DNA from: CAYNEO01 sp964396245
GTDB taxonomy: Bacteria > Zixibacteria > MSB-5A5 > GN15 > FEB-12
DNA: 41,034 nt
Direction of reading: 5' to 3'
Assembly: GCA_964396245.1 (NCBI GenBank)
Contig: CAYNEO010000033.1
Coordinates: 1-41,034, forward strand
The position numbers were made by a program, and so were the translations under genes. The notes beneath the pieces are model-generated. The model was not told the DNA's origin. It did no database searches and was given only the letters and a program-made list of their open reading frames with translations. Positions 1 to 7,990 of this stretch are shown in pieces (within the stretch, counting starts at the first letter, position 1; the number at the start of each line of letters is the position of its first letter).

Positions 1-917
1 ATTGTCCCCAATCCGCTTTTGTCGGCGAGAACGATATGGTTTACTCTCTCAGCGGACAGCCCCAGAAATTCACAGGCGCGGGCATCCGCAGCTACCAGAT
101 CCGTGGAGCAAACGATAGAGTCTTCTCTCCTGACGTCATCCAGCGATCCCCCGGTTGGTCCGCCGCGGAACATAACCCGCGTGCAGTCGACAACCGTCAG
201 TGTGGGACGGCAGAAAGCGGCGAGATCGACTATCGACTGATCGATTTCCTGGTGAAGGCGATGGCGCTGCCCGCCGAGTATGCCGTAGAAATTCTTCATC
301 CCGATGGTGCACGATGAGAGCGAATGCTGTTTGGTGATCGGCATGTTGATCAACCGGTCGGTTTCGATAAAATACTTGAGAACGGGCCACGAAGTGAGCA
401 ACTCACCGTTGATATTCGTTGTGATGAAATCCTCCTGCACGGGCAGGATGACTTTGGCGCCGGCTTTTTCGGCGGCATCACGGATCCCCGAACGAAGAAA
501 ACACCGCCGCGGGTCATTGCAACTGATATCCGTGACGATAACTTCAGACGCCCCCGCCGCAATCGCCTGCCGGACCATTTCGGCCACCAGCAGCGGGTTG
601 GTGTTGGCGCCCTGTTCCGGGGTGCGATCCCAGCCGATATTTGGCTTTATCGTCACTCGCTCGCCCGGTTTGATGAAACGCTTGATGCCGCCCACGGCAT
701 CGAGCGATGATCTCAATGCCGCAAGGTGATCTTCATTCCGGGCAAGTGCGAGACGAGGCAGATCCGGGTCGTGCGGAACCTCGAAGGAACCCGTCTTGAT
801 GTGCGGGGCGCGGATTGTACCAGTGTCTCGACCGGCAAATACCCAGCCTGTGCCGCCAGCCACGGCGGCCAGGGCAAGAGCTTTACCGGTTTGTTTGATG
901 AAGTCCCGTCGTTCCAT
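1..917 (-). CDS. DUF362 domain protein with Tat-type signal, 3' end beyond window
   Basis: The first 305 residues are visible; the C-terminus runs off the left edge, so there is no stop in the window. It begins MERRDFIKQTGKALALAAVA, a twin-arginine-like motif (RRDFIK) followed by a hydrophobic stretch, so export in folded form is likely. The body resembles DUF362 proteins: a KPNIGWD segment near residues 87-93, GMKNFYGIL in the middle and an STDLVAADARACEFLG segment towards the end. The molecular function of DUF362 is not established; relatives often carry or accompany iron-sulfur centres, but no cysteine cluster is seen in this part. The ATG at 917 follows an AAAGGG ribosome binding site, and a good promoter lies just upstream. 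Family assignment is from remembered motifs. Confidence 0.75.
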   Translation of the reverse strand, partial: MERRDFIKQTGKALALAAVAGGTGWVFAGRDTGTIRAPHIKTGSFEVPHDPDLPRLALARNEDHLAALRSSLDAVGGIKRFIKPGERVTIKPNIGWDRTPEQGANTNPLLVAEMVRQAIAAGASEVIVTDISCNDPRRCFLRSGIRDAAEKAGAKVILPVQEDFITTNINGELLTSWPVLKYFIETDRLINMPITKQHSLSSCTIGMKNFYGILGGQRHRLHQEIDQSIVDLAAFCRPTLTVVDCTRVMFRGGPTGGSLDDVRREDSIVCSTDLVAADARACEFLGLSAERVNHIVLADKSGLGT

Positions 918-938
918 GACACCCTTTCGTGCACCGTA

Positions 939-967
939 AATATACCCGATATCAATCAATCAGGCAA
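939..967 (-). promoter_or_regulatory. sigma70-type promoter of the DUF362 gene
   Basis: On the minus strand TTGCCT (967-962) and TATATT (944-939) are separated by exactly 17 bases. The -10 element ends 21 bases before the ATG at 917, giving a very short leader that contains the ribosome binding site. Confidence 0.6.
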
Positions 968-1122
968 CATTACCTTCTACGTTTGAATGCCCAAAAGTCG
1001 CCCGTCGACAATTTTGCGTTTTCGAATAAGTCGCGATTGTATTATCTTCACCCACCACAGCGTAACCGCACAATGCGGGGTTAGCTGCACGCCCTACTTT
1101 TCTATGGTGCTAGAGTAGTGTA

Positions 1123-1746
1123 ATGAGGCATTTTCCATACGAATACGAGTCGCGTCGGGAGGTCCTGTTTTACCCGGAAAAACCGGATCGGGTTACGGGC
1201 GATGTCCTCGAAATCGGGCCGGGGAGGGGAGATCTGCTGTTTTCGCTGGCAGAGCGTTTTCCGGAGAAGCAATTCGTCGCAATCGAGTTTCTCAAGAAGC
1301 GGCATTTCAAGTTGATCAAAAGAATCGAGCGGCGTGGACTGACGAACATTACCCTGATTCAGGGACGAGCACAGATTGTCATGCCGAAATATTTCCGGTG
1401 CGGGATGTTCAATCGCGTGTATGTCATGTTCCCCGACCCGTGGCCGAAAGAGCGGCATATCCCGCACCGCCTGCTGACCGAGGACTTTATATCAATCCTG
1501 GCCTGCGTTCTCCGCGCCGGTGGTGATCTGGTTGTGGCGACCGATTACCGACCGTATGCCGAGTGGGTTGTGGAGAATTGTCGTGAAGTTCCGTCATTAC
1601 GGTCTCTCGGTGAACCGTTCTGTGAGGCACCAGACATCCCCGATTATATCCCGACTTTTTTCGAACAGAAATGGCGTGAGGAAGGACGGGACATCTACTA
1701 TCTGAGGTACCGCCGGGAGGATATTCCTGTTTCTATGCCCCGCTGA
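1123..1746 (+). CDS. trmB: tRNA (guanine-N7)-methyltransferase TrmB
   Basis: A 207-residue SAM-dependent methyltransferase expected to make m7G46 in the variable loop of tRNA, in the cytoplasm. The SAM-binding motif is VLEIGPGRGDLL near residues 28-39. The family signature VMFPDPWPKERHIPHRLL lies near residues 101-118. The C-terminal TFFEQKWREEGRDIYYLRY segment is also typical. The length matches bacterial TrmB, though the N-terminal arm is short. The ATG at 1123 has only a weak upstream purine stretch. It is a single-gene unit facing the cytochrome operon and ends at a shared bidirectional hairpin. Confidence 0.93.
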   Translation: MRHFPYEYESRREVLFYPEKPDRVTGDVLEIGPGRGDLLFSLAERFPEKQFVAIEFLKKRHFKLIKRIERRGLTNITLIQGRAQIVMPKYFRCGMFNRVYVMFPDPWPKERHIPHRLLTEDFISILACVLRAGGDLVVATDYRPYAEWVVENCREVPSLRSLGEPFCEAPDIPDYIPTFFEQKWREEGRDIYYLRYRREDIPVSMPR

Positions 1747-1793
1747 CATTCTGCCAACTACGGAACTGAATGTCAGGCATCCGGTGATACGAA

Positions 1794-1822
1794 AAAAGGC
1801 CCTCTCCGAGAGAGGGCCTTTT
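1794..1822. terminator. bidirectional intrinsic terminator between trmB and cytochrome operon
   Basis: A perfect 13-bp stem (AAAAGGCCCTCTC / GAGAGGGCCTTTT) with a 3-base CGA loop. It gives a T-run on both strands, so it can end trmB and the converging hexaheme cytochrome gene. Confidence 0.85.
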
Positions 1823-1852
1823 CCTATAAGAAAGAATGAGGAATGACGATTG

Positions 1853-2899
1853 TTAGTGTGACGGCAGAAGTGTCACCGGTTTGCTCGCTGTCGGCGCCGG
1901 CGGGTTGTTCTGCACATAGTCAATCGAGGCTTCCAGCAGATCGCGGGCGTAATCGAAGTTATGCACGCCTTCTGAGCGGTCTTCCTCGACCATCAGGAAG
2001 TTGAACATGGCGCCAGCCAGATTCGGATCGGCAATGCTGCCACTGACCGGGTGATTCGTAGCATCGAAAAGCCCCACACTCTGAAGTTCGGTGCCCAGTT
2101 CTTCAAGAAGGGCCTCGATATGGGTCTGCGCAGAGTCAACGTTGTAAGATTCTGCGTCGGAGTGACACTCCTGGCAGACCTCGACGAGACTGCTTCCCGT
2201 TTCTTCGTACATCATGTTCCATGTATGGCCGCCCACCTTATAGCCGTCGTGTATCTCCGCGGTGGCCATGTGGCAACCGACGCAGGCATTCTGTACGGCG
2301 TTCCGGTGCGGCGAGCTGCCGAATGTGTATCCTTCACCGGGGAATTCAAAGCCGTTCGAACCATTGAGCATATCTGATTGTGGTCCATGGTGCGGTCCCC
2401 AGTATGTCGAAACAGATATGCCGGCGCTGATGCTGCTGGCGTCGATACGCGAGTGGTGGCAGTTGGCGCACAGATTGCCTTTGCCGTGATCAAACACGTC
2501 ACCGTTCAGCAGTGTGAACGGGGCGTCGGTGCGAAGTGCCATGGTGCCGAGCTCGTGAGGGTTGTGGCAGGTAAAGCAGCCGATCGCGGCCGGATTATCA
2601 AACGGGGTGGGAGTCGGCTCACCATTAGCCAGGAAGTAAATGAACCCCTGCTGATCGTGGCACCGGGTGCAGTCCTGGCCGCCGCCGCGGTTGGTGTAGT
2701 CGACATTGTCGCCCGAAGCGTGAACCGAGTTAGCCCACTCGCCTTGCGCGGCATCAAGATAACCGGCATGGCAGGTGAAGCAGTTGACAGCGCTGAAGTC
2801 CTCATTTCCCTGCGCGTTGCCCGTGATCTCACGCTCACAACCTGCCAGCAACAGGGCCAGTGCCACAAGCGCAAATGTTAGCAGTTTAACCTTTCCCAT
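1853..2899 (-). CDS. hexaheme c-type cytochrome lipoprotein
   Basis: A 348-residue exported multiheme cytochrome. The N-terminus is a lipoprotein signal with lipobox LLAGC (Cys21), so the mature protein should be lipid-anchored, probably in the outer membrane. Six CXXCH heme sites are visible: CFTCH 40-44, CTRCH 77-81, CFTCH 108-112, CANCH 144-148, CVGCH 206-210 and CQECH 242-246. The heme region is followed by about 100 residues without hemes. The ATG at 2899 is chosen over an upstream in-frame start at 2947 because GGAGGG sits 8 bases before it and the signal peptide starts there. It is the last gene of a cytochrome-barrel-cytochrome operon and could be the outer terminal of an electron conduit. 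No close named homologue was recognised. Confidence 0.85.
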   Translation of the reverse strand: MGKVKLLTFALVALALLLAGCEREITGNAQGNEDFSAVNCFTCHAGYLDAAQGEWANSVHASGDNVDYTNRGGGQDCTRCHDQQGFIYFLANGEPTPTPFDNPAAIGCFTCHNPHELGTMALRTDAPFTLLNGDVFDHGKGNLCANCHHSRIDASSISAGISVSTYWGPHHGPQSDMLNGSNGFEFPGEGYTFGSSPHRNAVQNACVGCHMATAEIHDGYKVGGHTWNMMYEETGSSLVEVCQECHSDAESYNVDSAQTHIEALLEELGTELQSVGLFDATNHPVSGSIADPNLAGAMFNFLMVEEDRSEGVHNFDYARDLLEASIDYVQNNPPAPTASKPVTLLPSH

Positions 2900-2981
2900 T
2901 ATGTCCCTCCTTCGGACAGTGGAATTATTATGTGATTCTTGCTTCATTTTTTTCTTCGCTATCTATCAATGTAAGCTGTCA

Positions 2982-4550
2982 CTAAAAGTCTTTGATCAGG
3001 TTAAGCTCGACGACGTTCGAGGTATAATACTGGGTATATACCGGGAACCGATCATTGAGGTTGTCGTAATTGTATGCCGAGTACTTGACCTCGATCTTAT
3101 ATGACGGCCAGAACTCGTAGCGGCCAAGGAAACTGAGGGTGAAACTCTCCACGTTGAGATCACATTTGGTCCGATAGTATGTGCCGCTGAAACCGGCCTG
3201 GGCTTTCCAGCGTTCGACACTCAGCAGGTTCCAGCTCAGGACATGCTGCTTGAAATCGAAACTGCCGTTGGTATTGTCGTAATCGCCGTCCAGATATGCA
3301 TACGCCACCGTCACTGTGCCGTATTTGTCGTAAGTGGCCGATACGTCGGTCGCAAGTCTCAGGTAATCCGTACTCGTGGAGATATCGTCGTTATCAACCT
3401 GGCGGCTTTCCGCCTTGAAACGCGCCGTACCATACTTGTACTTGTATTGGACCGATCCCCAGAACCTGGTGTAGTCGCGGTCACCGGTCAGCGTACGTCC
3501 GGACTGCACTTCCATGTTGTCCGTACCAAACCCGGCTCGAACTCTCACGTCCGTGATCGGTTGAACCCAGCCGGAGAAGAAGTAGCTGTTAGTTCGTAGC
3601 TCATAGGTGGCGTCGTCATTGGTCTTCCAATGATACCCTACGGTCGCACCGCCGATGCCGAGCCAGTTCCGACCGGCGTACACCGAATGAGTGATGTTGT
3701 CGGTCGATGTCAGGTCAGTCGTACGGTGGGCGCGATCCCAGATGAAGCTGTAGCGTCCGAAAAAGCCCATCCGGTCATAGTAACGGACCCCGCCCCAGAC
3801 GGTGTTGGCTGAGAGGGTATCATCGCGATTCTCGACCCTGTTGGTGTAGTGCTGGAAACCGCCGTTGAGAATGAAGTTCTTCTCGTAACGGGGCACCGGC
3901 GTTACGGCTGTCACGCGAAAACGGTTATAGTTGCGGTCGCCGAGCTCGTTCAGTTCGTCCGAAAATGTCGAGCCGCGGTATTCCGCCTGCAGATAGCTGC
4001 GCTCGTAGCCAAGTTTCACGCCGGCATTGTAGTACTGTTGCTTGTAGTCAAAATTCGTGAGGGTTGTCAGGTCGCTTATGTCATACAGCCTGACCAGATC
4101 ACCCTCTTTGTTGGTGATCCCATATCCACCGAATATCTTGACATACTCGATCGGCTGGAACCATACGTCGCCCATCGTCTGGTTGCGACGGGTAAACCGG
4201 TCACCGTCGAAGGTATATGTACGGCGGTACTGGTTGTTGGTGAAACTCACGCCGAACATACCCGGCTTCATCACATTGAGCACGGCATTCCGATTGTTGA
4301 GGGTCAGGTTTCTCAGGTTGCCAAAGAACTGTACGCCGTTGTCGAAGCGATAATTGAATCTCTCGAGAGAGAACGACGGACCTTCGTAGAGATTGTAAGT
4401 TGGCTGGTACACGCTCTGGTTGCCGTCAATATCCATCAGCACCCAGCCCAGTTTGGCAGTGCCTTTGAATCCGGATCCACTGGCGCTGACGCCCAGGACG
4501 GCGAGCAAGGAGAGTACCGCCAAGATCTTCATTATCTTTCGTATCTTCAT
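2982..4550 (-). CDS. outer-membrane beta-barrel, MtrB/PioB-like
   Basis: A 522-residue protein with a cleavable signal (hydrophobic stretch ending near VSASGSG). Long runs of alternating polar and aromatic residues, rich in Tyr, Phe, Asn and Arg, continue to a terminal Phe (LIKDF), the usual outer-membrane beta-barrel end. The length and its place between two multiheme cytochrome genes suit the MtrB/PioB/OmbB role: a porin sheath that lets a periplasmic cytochrome pass electrons across the outer membrane. Similarity to MtrB itself is not obvious by eye, so this rests on architecture and neighbours. The ATG at 4550 is preferred to GTG at 4556, which would touch the ribosome binding site. That site (AAGGAGGG) overlaps the stop codon of the upstream decaheme gene, implying translational coupling. 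Confidence 0.8.
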   Translation of the reverse strand: MKIRKIMKILAVLSLLAVLGVSASGSGFKGTAKLGWVLMDIDGNQSVYQPTYNLYEGPSFSLERFNYRFDNGVQFFGNLRNLTLNNRNAVLNVMKPGMFGVSFTNNQYRRTYTFDGDRFTRRNQTMGDVWFQPIEYVKIFGGYGITNKEGDLVRLYDISDLTTLTNFDYKQQYYNAGVKLGYERSYLQAEYRGSTFSDELNELGDRNYNRFRVTAVTPVPRYEKNFILNGGFQHYTNRVENRDDTLSANTVWGGVRYYDRMGFFGRYSFIWDRAHRTTDLTSTDNITHSVYAGRNWLGIGGATVGYHWKTNDDATYELRTNSYFFSGWVQPITDVRVRAGFGTDNMEVQSGRTLTGDRDYTRFWGSVQYKYKYGTARFKAESRQVDNDDISTSTDYLRLATDVSATYDKYGTVTVAYAYLDGDYDNTNGSFDFKQHVLSWNLLSVERWKAQAGFSGTYYRTKCDLNVESFTLSFLGRYEFWPSYKIEVKYSAYNYDNLNDRFPVYTQYYTSNVVELNLIKDF

Positions 4551-4561
4551 GGTCACCCTCC

Positions 4562-5500
4562 TTAATTATCCACGTTATGGCAGTAGCAGGTTGACGGACC
4601 GATGCTGATTTTGGAGCCGAGATTAGGATCCAGCAGTTTGGCATTGTCGAACGAACCGTGGATACCGGTGTGGCAGTCAACGCAGCCGAACTTGCTCCCG
4701 ATGCCATCGTGTACTGTCAAGTGTCCCGGCGGAATGCCGTGGCACTGGGTGCACAACCCGTTTCCGGGCTGCTTCAGCAACCGCTCGTTCGGACTCCCGT
4801 GCGGCATGTGGCAGGCCGTACAACCCTCGCCCTGCGGGATAAATGAACTGGTAGCGTCGTGATTATAGAGAAACGGGCCGCCATACTCGGCATGGCACTT
4901 GTAGCAGTTGGCGTCGGCGCCGTGTCCATAATCGGGCTCATTCTTGTCCGTAAAGACGTGGCAGCTGAGACAGGTCACGTTGCCGTCCGTGAGCGGATGG
5001 TTCGAATTGCGCTGGAATTCGTTGACCACACTCACGTGGCAATCCCCGCAGAAATTGGCGTATTCGTCCAGAAGCAGGTCCTCCTGGTTGCCATTATGAA
5101 TCTTGTGGCAGGATGTGCAGGAGAAATTCTCGCTGACATGGGGATCAAAACCGATGTTATCCAGTTCCATGTGCGGCTGGTGGCACTTGGTGCAAGTTGC
5201 GAAGACGCCCTGGCTCACCATATTGCCCGGGTTACCGATGGTCTCAGGTGAGGGATTGTCGACATGCGCGGCACCGCCTTCGTGGCAACTCGTGCACTTG
5301 ATCTCAATTTTGGCGTCCTTAACCTCCGAGCTCAGCTCATGGACCAGAAGGGTCTGATCCATCCCCTCGTGACACATCAGACAGGTCTCGTCATCGGGTC
5401 CGCTTGACTGAGCCAATAGTGAAGGTGCTAGAAGGATGAGGAAAACCGCCAGCAGGAGACAGGTGCTTCTCAAGCTACCGAGCCGGTCGATTTTGGTCAT
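4562..5500 (-). CDS. periplasmic decaheme c-type cytochrome, DmsE/MtrA-like
   Basis: A 312-residue protein with a Sec signal ending near LLA-QSS (residue 30). It has ten canonical CXXCH sites, at residues 40, 69, 103, 128, 151, 177, 199, 227, 250 and 273. Extra histidines such as HMPHGS and HNGNQ could be distal ligands. Size, heme count and spacing fit the DmsE/MtrA/PioA group of periplasmic decaheme cytochromes, which sit partly inside an outer-membrane barrel and conduct electrons between periplasm and exterior. An additional CYCH (305-308), one residue short of a heme motif, lies near the C-terminus. It is the first gene of the three-gene operon, with AGAGGTG before the ATG and a plausible promoter about 50 bases upstream. 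The electron direction cannot be read from sequence. Confidence 0.88.
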   Translation of the reverse strand: MTKIDRLGSLRSTCLLLAVFLILLAPSLLAQSSGPDDETCLMCHEGMDQTLLVHELSSEVKDAKIEIKCTSCHEGGAAHVDNPSPETIGNPGNMVSQGVFATCTKCHQPHMELDNIGFDPHVSENFSCTSCHKIHNGNQEDLLLDEYANFCGDCHVSVVNEFQRNSNHPLTDGNVTCLSCHVFTDKNEPDYGHGADANCYKCHAEYGGPFLYNHDATSSFIPQGEGCTACHMPHGSPNERLLKQPGNGLCTQCHGIPPGHLTVHDGIGSKFGCVDCHTGIHGSFDNAKLLDPNLGSKISIGPSTCYCHNVDN

Positions 5501-5524
5501 GAATCACCTCTGAGTGTATGTAAA

Positions 5525-5543
5525 ATGTCATTGTATTGTCATT
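5525..5543. promoter_or_regulatory. tandem TGTCATT repeat resembling a Pho box
   Basis: Two exact copies of TGTCATT (5526-5532 and 5537-5543) have an 11-bp period. The spacing and sequence resemble the tandem CTGTCAT half-sites bound by PhoB-type OmpR-family regulators. The pair lies between the proposed -10 element and the ATG of the decaheme gene, so binding there would more likely repress than activate. Confidence 0.35.
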
Positions 5544-5551
5544 TTCGGCCC

Positions 5552-5580
5552 ATATTATCGTGCTGCCTTTTAAGAAGCAA
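5552..5580 (-). promoter_or_regulatory. probable promoter of the cytochrome operon
   Basis: On the minus strand TTGCTT (5580-5575) and TAATAT (5557-5552) are separated by 17 bases. This predicts a start near 5545 and a leader of about 45 bases before the ATG at 5500. Confidence 0.45.
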
Positions 5581-5761
5581 GCAGAAATCGTGATATTTTT
5601 CACCTGAATTGTGCCGGTGCCGCGCCAATCGCCAGAAGGCCACCATTGACTCGACGCAAGGTCTTGATCCATAGTTTGTTACGACATCAATATCGGACAG
5701 AATAAATCTATTATTGGGACTCGAATTTTTTTGGTCAGAAAAGAGGTTTTTCCCTGCTTTT

Positions 5762-5778
5762 TTGACCGCTGCGGTCAA
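5762..5778. promoter_or_regulatory. 17-bp perfect palindrome, candidate operator
   Basis: TTGACCGC, a single central T, then GCGGTCAA. The arms are perfect 8-mers in a non-coding region about 260 bp upstream of the decaheme gene. The binding protein is unknown. Confidence 0.4.
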
Positions 5779-6102
5779 TATAACCAGATTTGAATGAACA
5801 TCGACTGAATTGTAGTTATTAGGTCGGCGGACTTGAAATCGCGGTCCGATCCTCATAAACACCATACCCCGAACGCTATTTCCCCGTTTTTTTCAGGTTT
5901 CTAGCTGTTTGCTGTTCATGAAGAAAGGGCTGTTGGTGAGCGCGTTCCGTTGCCGGCCGATTTTGCCGCTGATCGAAAGGAACGCCGAAACAGCTGCTTG
6001 ACTGTCTAACGCAACAACATGGTTAATGTGCCCCATTTTTTCGCCGAAGGCAAGAAAAATCTTAAGCCCGGTTGATTCAGCGATCTTTTCTGCCCATATT
6101 AG

Positions 6103-6121
6103 TGTTTACGAATCGTGAACA
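6103..6121. promoter_or_regulatory. imperfect palindrome upstream of folE
   Basis: TGTTTACG-AAT-CGTGAACA has 8-base arms with one mismatch and is centred about 52 bp before the folE ATG. It overlaps or immediately follows the weak candidate -10 element, so it is placed as an operator would be. Confidence 0.35.
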
Positions 6122-6163
6122 GTTTCTAACCTTTCCTTAAAACACTAAAGGACATAGCACCAG

Positions 6164-6715
6164 ATGGAAGAGCTATTCAAGCAGATGCTCGAGCAGATAG
6201 GCGAGGATTTAACCCGGGAGGGGCTGCGCAAGACCCCGGAACGTGCGGCCAAGGCGTTTGAGTACCTTACCAGGGGTTACCGTGAAAATATCGCCGAAGT
6301 TGTCAATAATGCCATTTTCGAGTCGGATACAAGCGAGATGGTCCTGGTCAAGAATATTGAATTGTATTCCCTGTGCGAGCATCATCTGCTGCCGTTTATC
6401 GGCAAGGCGCACGTGGCGTATATCCCGAACGGAAAGGTCATCGGCGTATCAAAACTGGCCCGCATCGTGGATGTTTTTGCGCGGCGCCTCCAGATACAGG
6501 AATCGTTGACCCGCCAGATTGCCGATACCGTCCAGAAGTACACCGAGGCCAGGGGTACCGCGGTGGTGATCGAGGCCAAGCATCTTTGCATGATGATGCG
6601 GGGTGTGCAGAAGCAGAATTCGATAATGACGACTTCCTGCGTTCTGGGTGAATTCCACGAGGATCCTTCCACCCGAGCCGAGTTCTTCAGCCTGGTCAAC
6701 AGCAAGTGCGATTAA
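6164..6715 (+). CDS. folE: GTP cyclohydrolase I
   Basis: A 183-residue enzyme of full family length. It converts GTP to 7,8-dihydroneopterin triphosphate, the first step of tetrahydrobiopterin and folate synthesis. The zinc site is visible as SLCEHHLLPF (Cys71, His74) with Cys142 in HLCMMMRGV. GKVIGVSKLARIVDVFARR is the conserved central helix region, and the N-terminal EDLTREGLRKTPERAAKA is also typical. The ATG at 6164 has AAAGGA about 11 bases upstream, a longish spacing. It is followed closely by the PTPS-like gene and the SDR gene, which complete a biopterin route. Together with phenylalanine hydroxylase further on, this points to pterin cofactor supply rather than folate as its role here. 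Confidence 0.96.
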   Translation: MEELFKQMLEQIGEDLTREGLRKTPERAAKAFEYLTRGYRENIAEVVNNAIFESDTSEMVLVKNIELYSLCEHHLLPFIGKAHVAYIPNGKVIGVSKLARIVDVFARRLQIQESLTRQIADTVQKYTEARGTAVVIEAKHLCMMMRGVQKQNSIMTTSCVLGEFHEDPSTRAEFFSLVNSKCD

Positions 6716-6746
6716 CCACACCGCCCTCAAGGAAAGCGATCGTGAC

Positions 6747-7973
6747 ATGTACCTGACACTGAGCAAACGATTCGAGTTTTCAGCGTCCCATCGGTATCAC
6801 AATCCTGGCTGGTCGGCGGAGAAGAATGCCGCCGTATTCGGACCGGCTGCCGGCACCGAGCACGGCTACGGGCAAAACTACGTAGCGTACTTTGTCTTTC
6901 ACGGGGATATCAACCCGGAGACCGGGATGGTCATAAATGTGACCGACATCAAGGAGCGCATCAATTCGTTCCTTAATGTCCGTTACGACCACAAGTTTCT
7001 CAACCTTGACACCGCTCCCTTCAATTCGTTGCAGCCAACTCCCGAGAATATCGCCACACGACTTCTCGAGGAAGCCATACCGCTGTTTGCCGACGAACAG
7101 GCTCGGCCGGTCGTCTGCCACCTCTCCGAGAGCCCGTCGCGGGCGGCGACGGCTTATGCCGACGGTCGGGTGGAGTCTCATTATTGCATGGAATTCTCCG
7201 CCGCAAGGCGGACATTCTCGCCCCTGCTCTCCGAACAGGAGAACCGAAGGCTTTTCGGGATCGCGGCAGAACCGGGCGGACACGGCCATGGCTATCAGCT
7301 TCGGATTTCCCTTGAGGGGCCGGTAAGTTCCGATACCGGCATGATAGTCAATGACATAGAGGCCGACGCTATCCTTCGCGACCTCCGTGAGCTGCTCGAC
7401 CACAAGAACCTGAGCACCGATATTGCCGACCTCAAGAGCCGACCCGTGACTACGGAAAACCTGTCCCGCTATATCTGGACCAAACTGGCCGGCAGTCTGC
7501 CGCTGAAACGAGTGCGACTACACGAGAGAAGCGACTTCTTCGCGGAATACCACGGAAGTGGTCAGTTTTACATGGGAGTAAAGGCCGGATTTAACGCCGC
7601 GCATCGGCTCCATAGCCCTCTTTTGAGCGAAGCCGAGAACCGGCGGATATACGAGAAGTGCAATAACCCCAACGGACACGGCCACTTATACTGCCTGGAG
7701 GCTACTATCGGCGGTGAGCTGGACGAACGCAGTGGCGCGTTATACCCGCTCGATCAGCTCGTTAAGGGAGTGGACACCGCCATCACATCCTGGAAATTCA
7801 AGCACCTCGATTTCGATACGGAAGATTTCAACGAGAAGCCCAGCACCAGCGAAAATATGATTAACATACTCTGGCCCAGGATCGATAATGTCGTCGGTGA
7901 TTCTCTTCACCGGCTTCGACTCTGGGAGACTCCGAACAATCGTTTCACGCTTCGCCGAGAAGTCAATTCGTAA
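6747..7973 (+). CDS. tandem triple-domain 6-pyruvoyltetrahydropterin synthase (PTPS/QueD) homologue
   Basis: A 408-residue protein made of three successive PTPS-fold domains (roughly 1-135, 145-268, 272-408); family members are usually one domain of 120-150 residues. PTPS turns dihydroneopterin triphosphate into 6-pyruvoyltetrahydropterin using a three-His zinc site, a catalytic Cys and an Asp-His pair. No domain keeps all of these. Domain 1 has the first zinc His (FSASH, His15) and Asp81-His82, but YGQ (41-43) replaces the HGH pair and the Cys is absent. Domain 2 has HGH (179-181) and Asp218-His219, but Arg154 replaces the first His and Ala173 the Cys. Domain 3 has His286, Cys305 and HGH (311-313), but Lys-Phe replaces Asp-His. 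The substrate-anchoring Glu is kept in each (128, 260, 394). The ATG at 6747 has AAGGA upstream. It lies between folE and the SDR gene, so a biopterin role is likely. Confidence 0.88.
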   Translation: MYLTLSKRFEFSASHRYHNPGWSAEKNAAVFGPAAGTEHGYGQNYVAYFVFHGDINPETGMVINVTDIKERINSFLNVRYDHKFLNLDTAPFNSLQPTPENIATRLLEEAIPLFADEQARPVVCHLSESPSRAATAYADGRVESHYCMEFSAARRTFSPLLSEQENRRLFGIAAEPGGHGHGYQLRISLEGPVSSDTGMIVNDIEADAILRDLRELLDHKNLSTDIADLKSRPVTTENLSRYIWTKLAGSLPLKRVRLHERSDFFAEYHGSGQFYMGVKAGFNAAHRLHSPLLSEAENRRIYEKCNNPNGHGHLYCLEATIGGELDERSGALYPLDQLVKGVDTAITSWKFKHLDFDTEDFNEKPSTSENMINILWPRIDNVVGDSLHRLRLWETPNNRFTLRREVNS

Positions 7974-7990
7974 CGACCGGGCGAGAGATT

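Larger units (their letters stand above)
5501..6163. other. 663-bp divergent intergenic region between cytochrome operon and folE
   Basis: No convincing gene. Minus-strand open frames here have poor codon character and no good ribosome binding site. It holds the cytochrome promoter, the TGTCATT pair, a 17-bp palindrome at 5762-5778 and an imperfect palindrome at 6103-6121. The right-hand part, AT-rich around 6000-6163, must carry the folE promoter; TTGATT (6072-6077) with TATTAG (6097-6102) is a weak candidate because its spacer is 19 bases. Confidence 0.6.

Noticed and set aside
5539..5865. 108-residue minus-strand ORF upstream of the decaheme gene
   Set aside because: No ribosome binding site, irregular composition and overlap with the proposed promoter and operator-like repeats; more likely non-coding.
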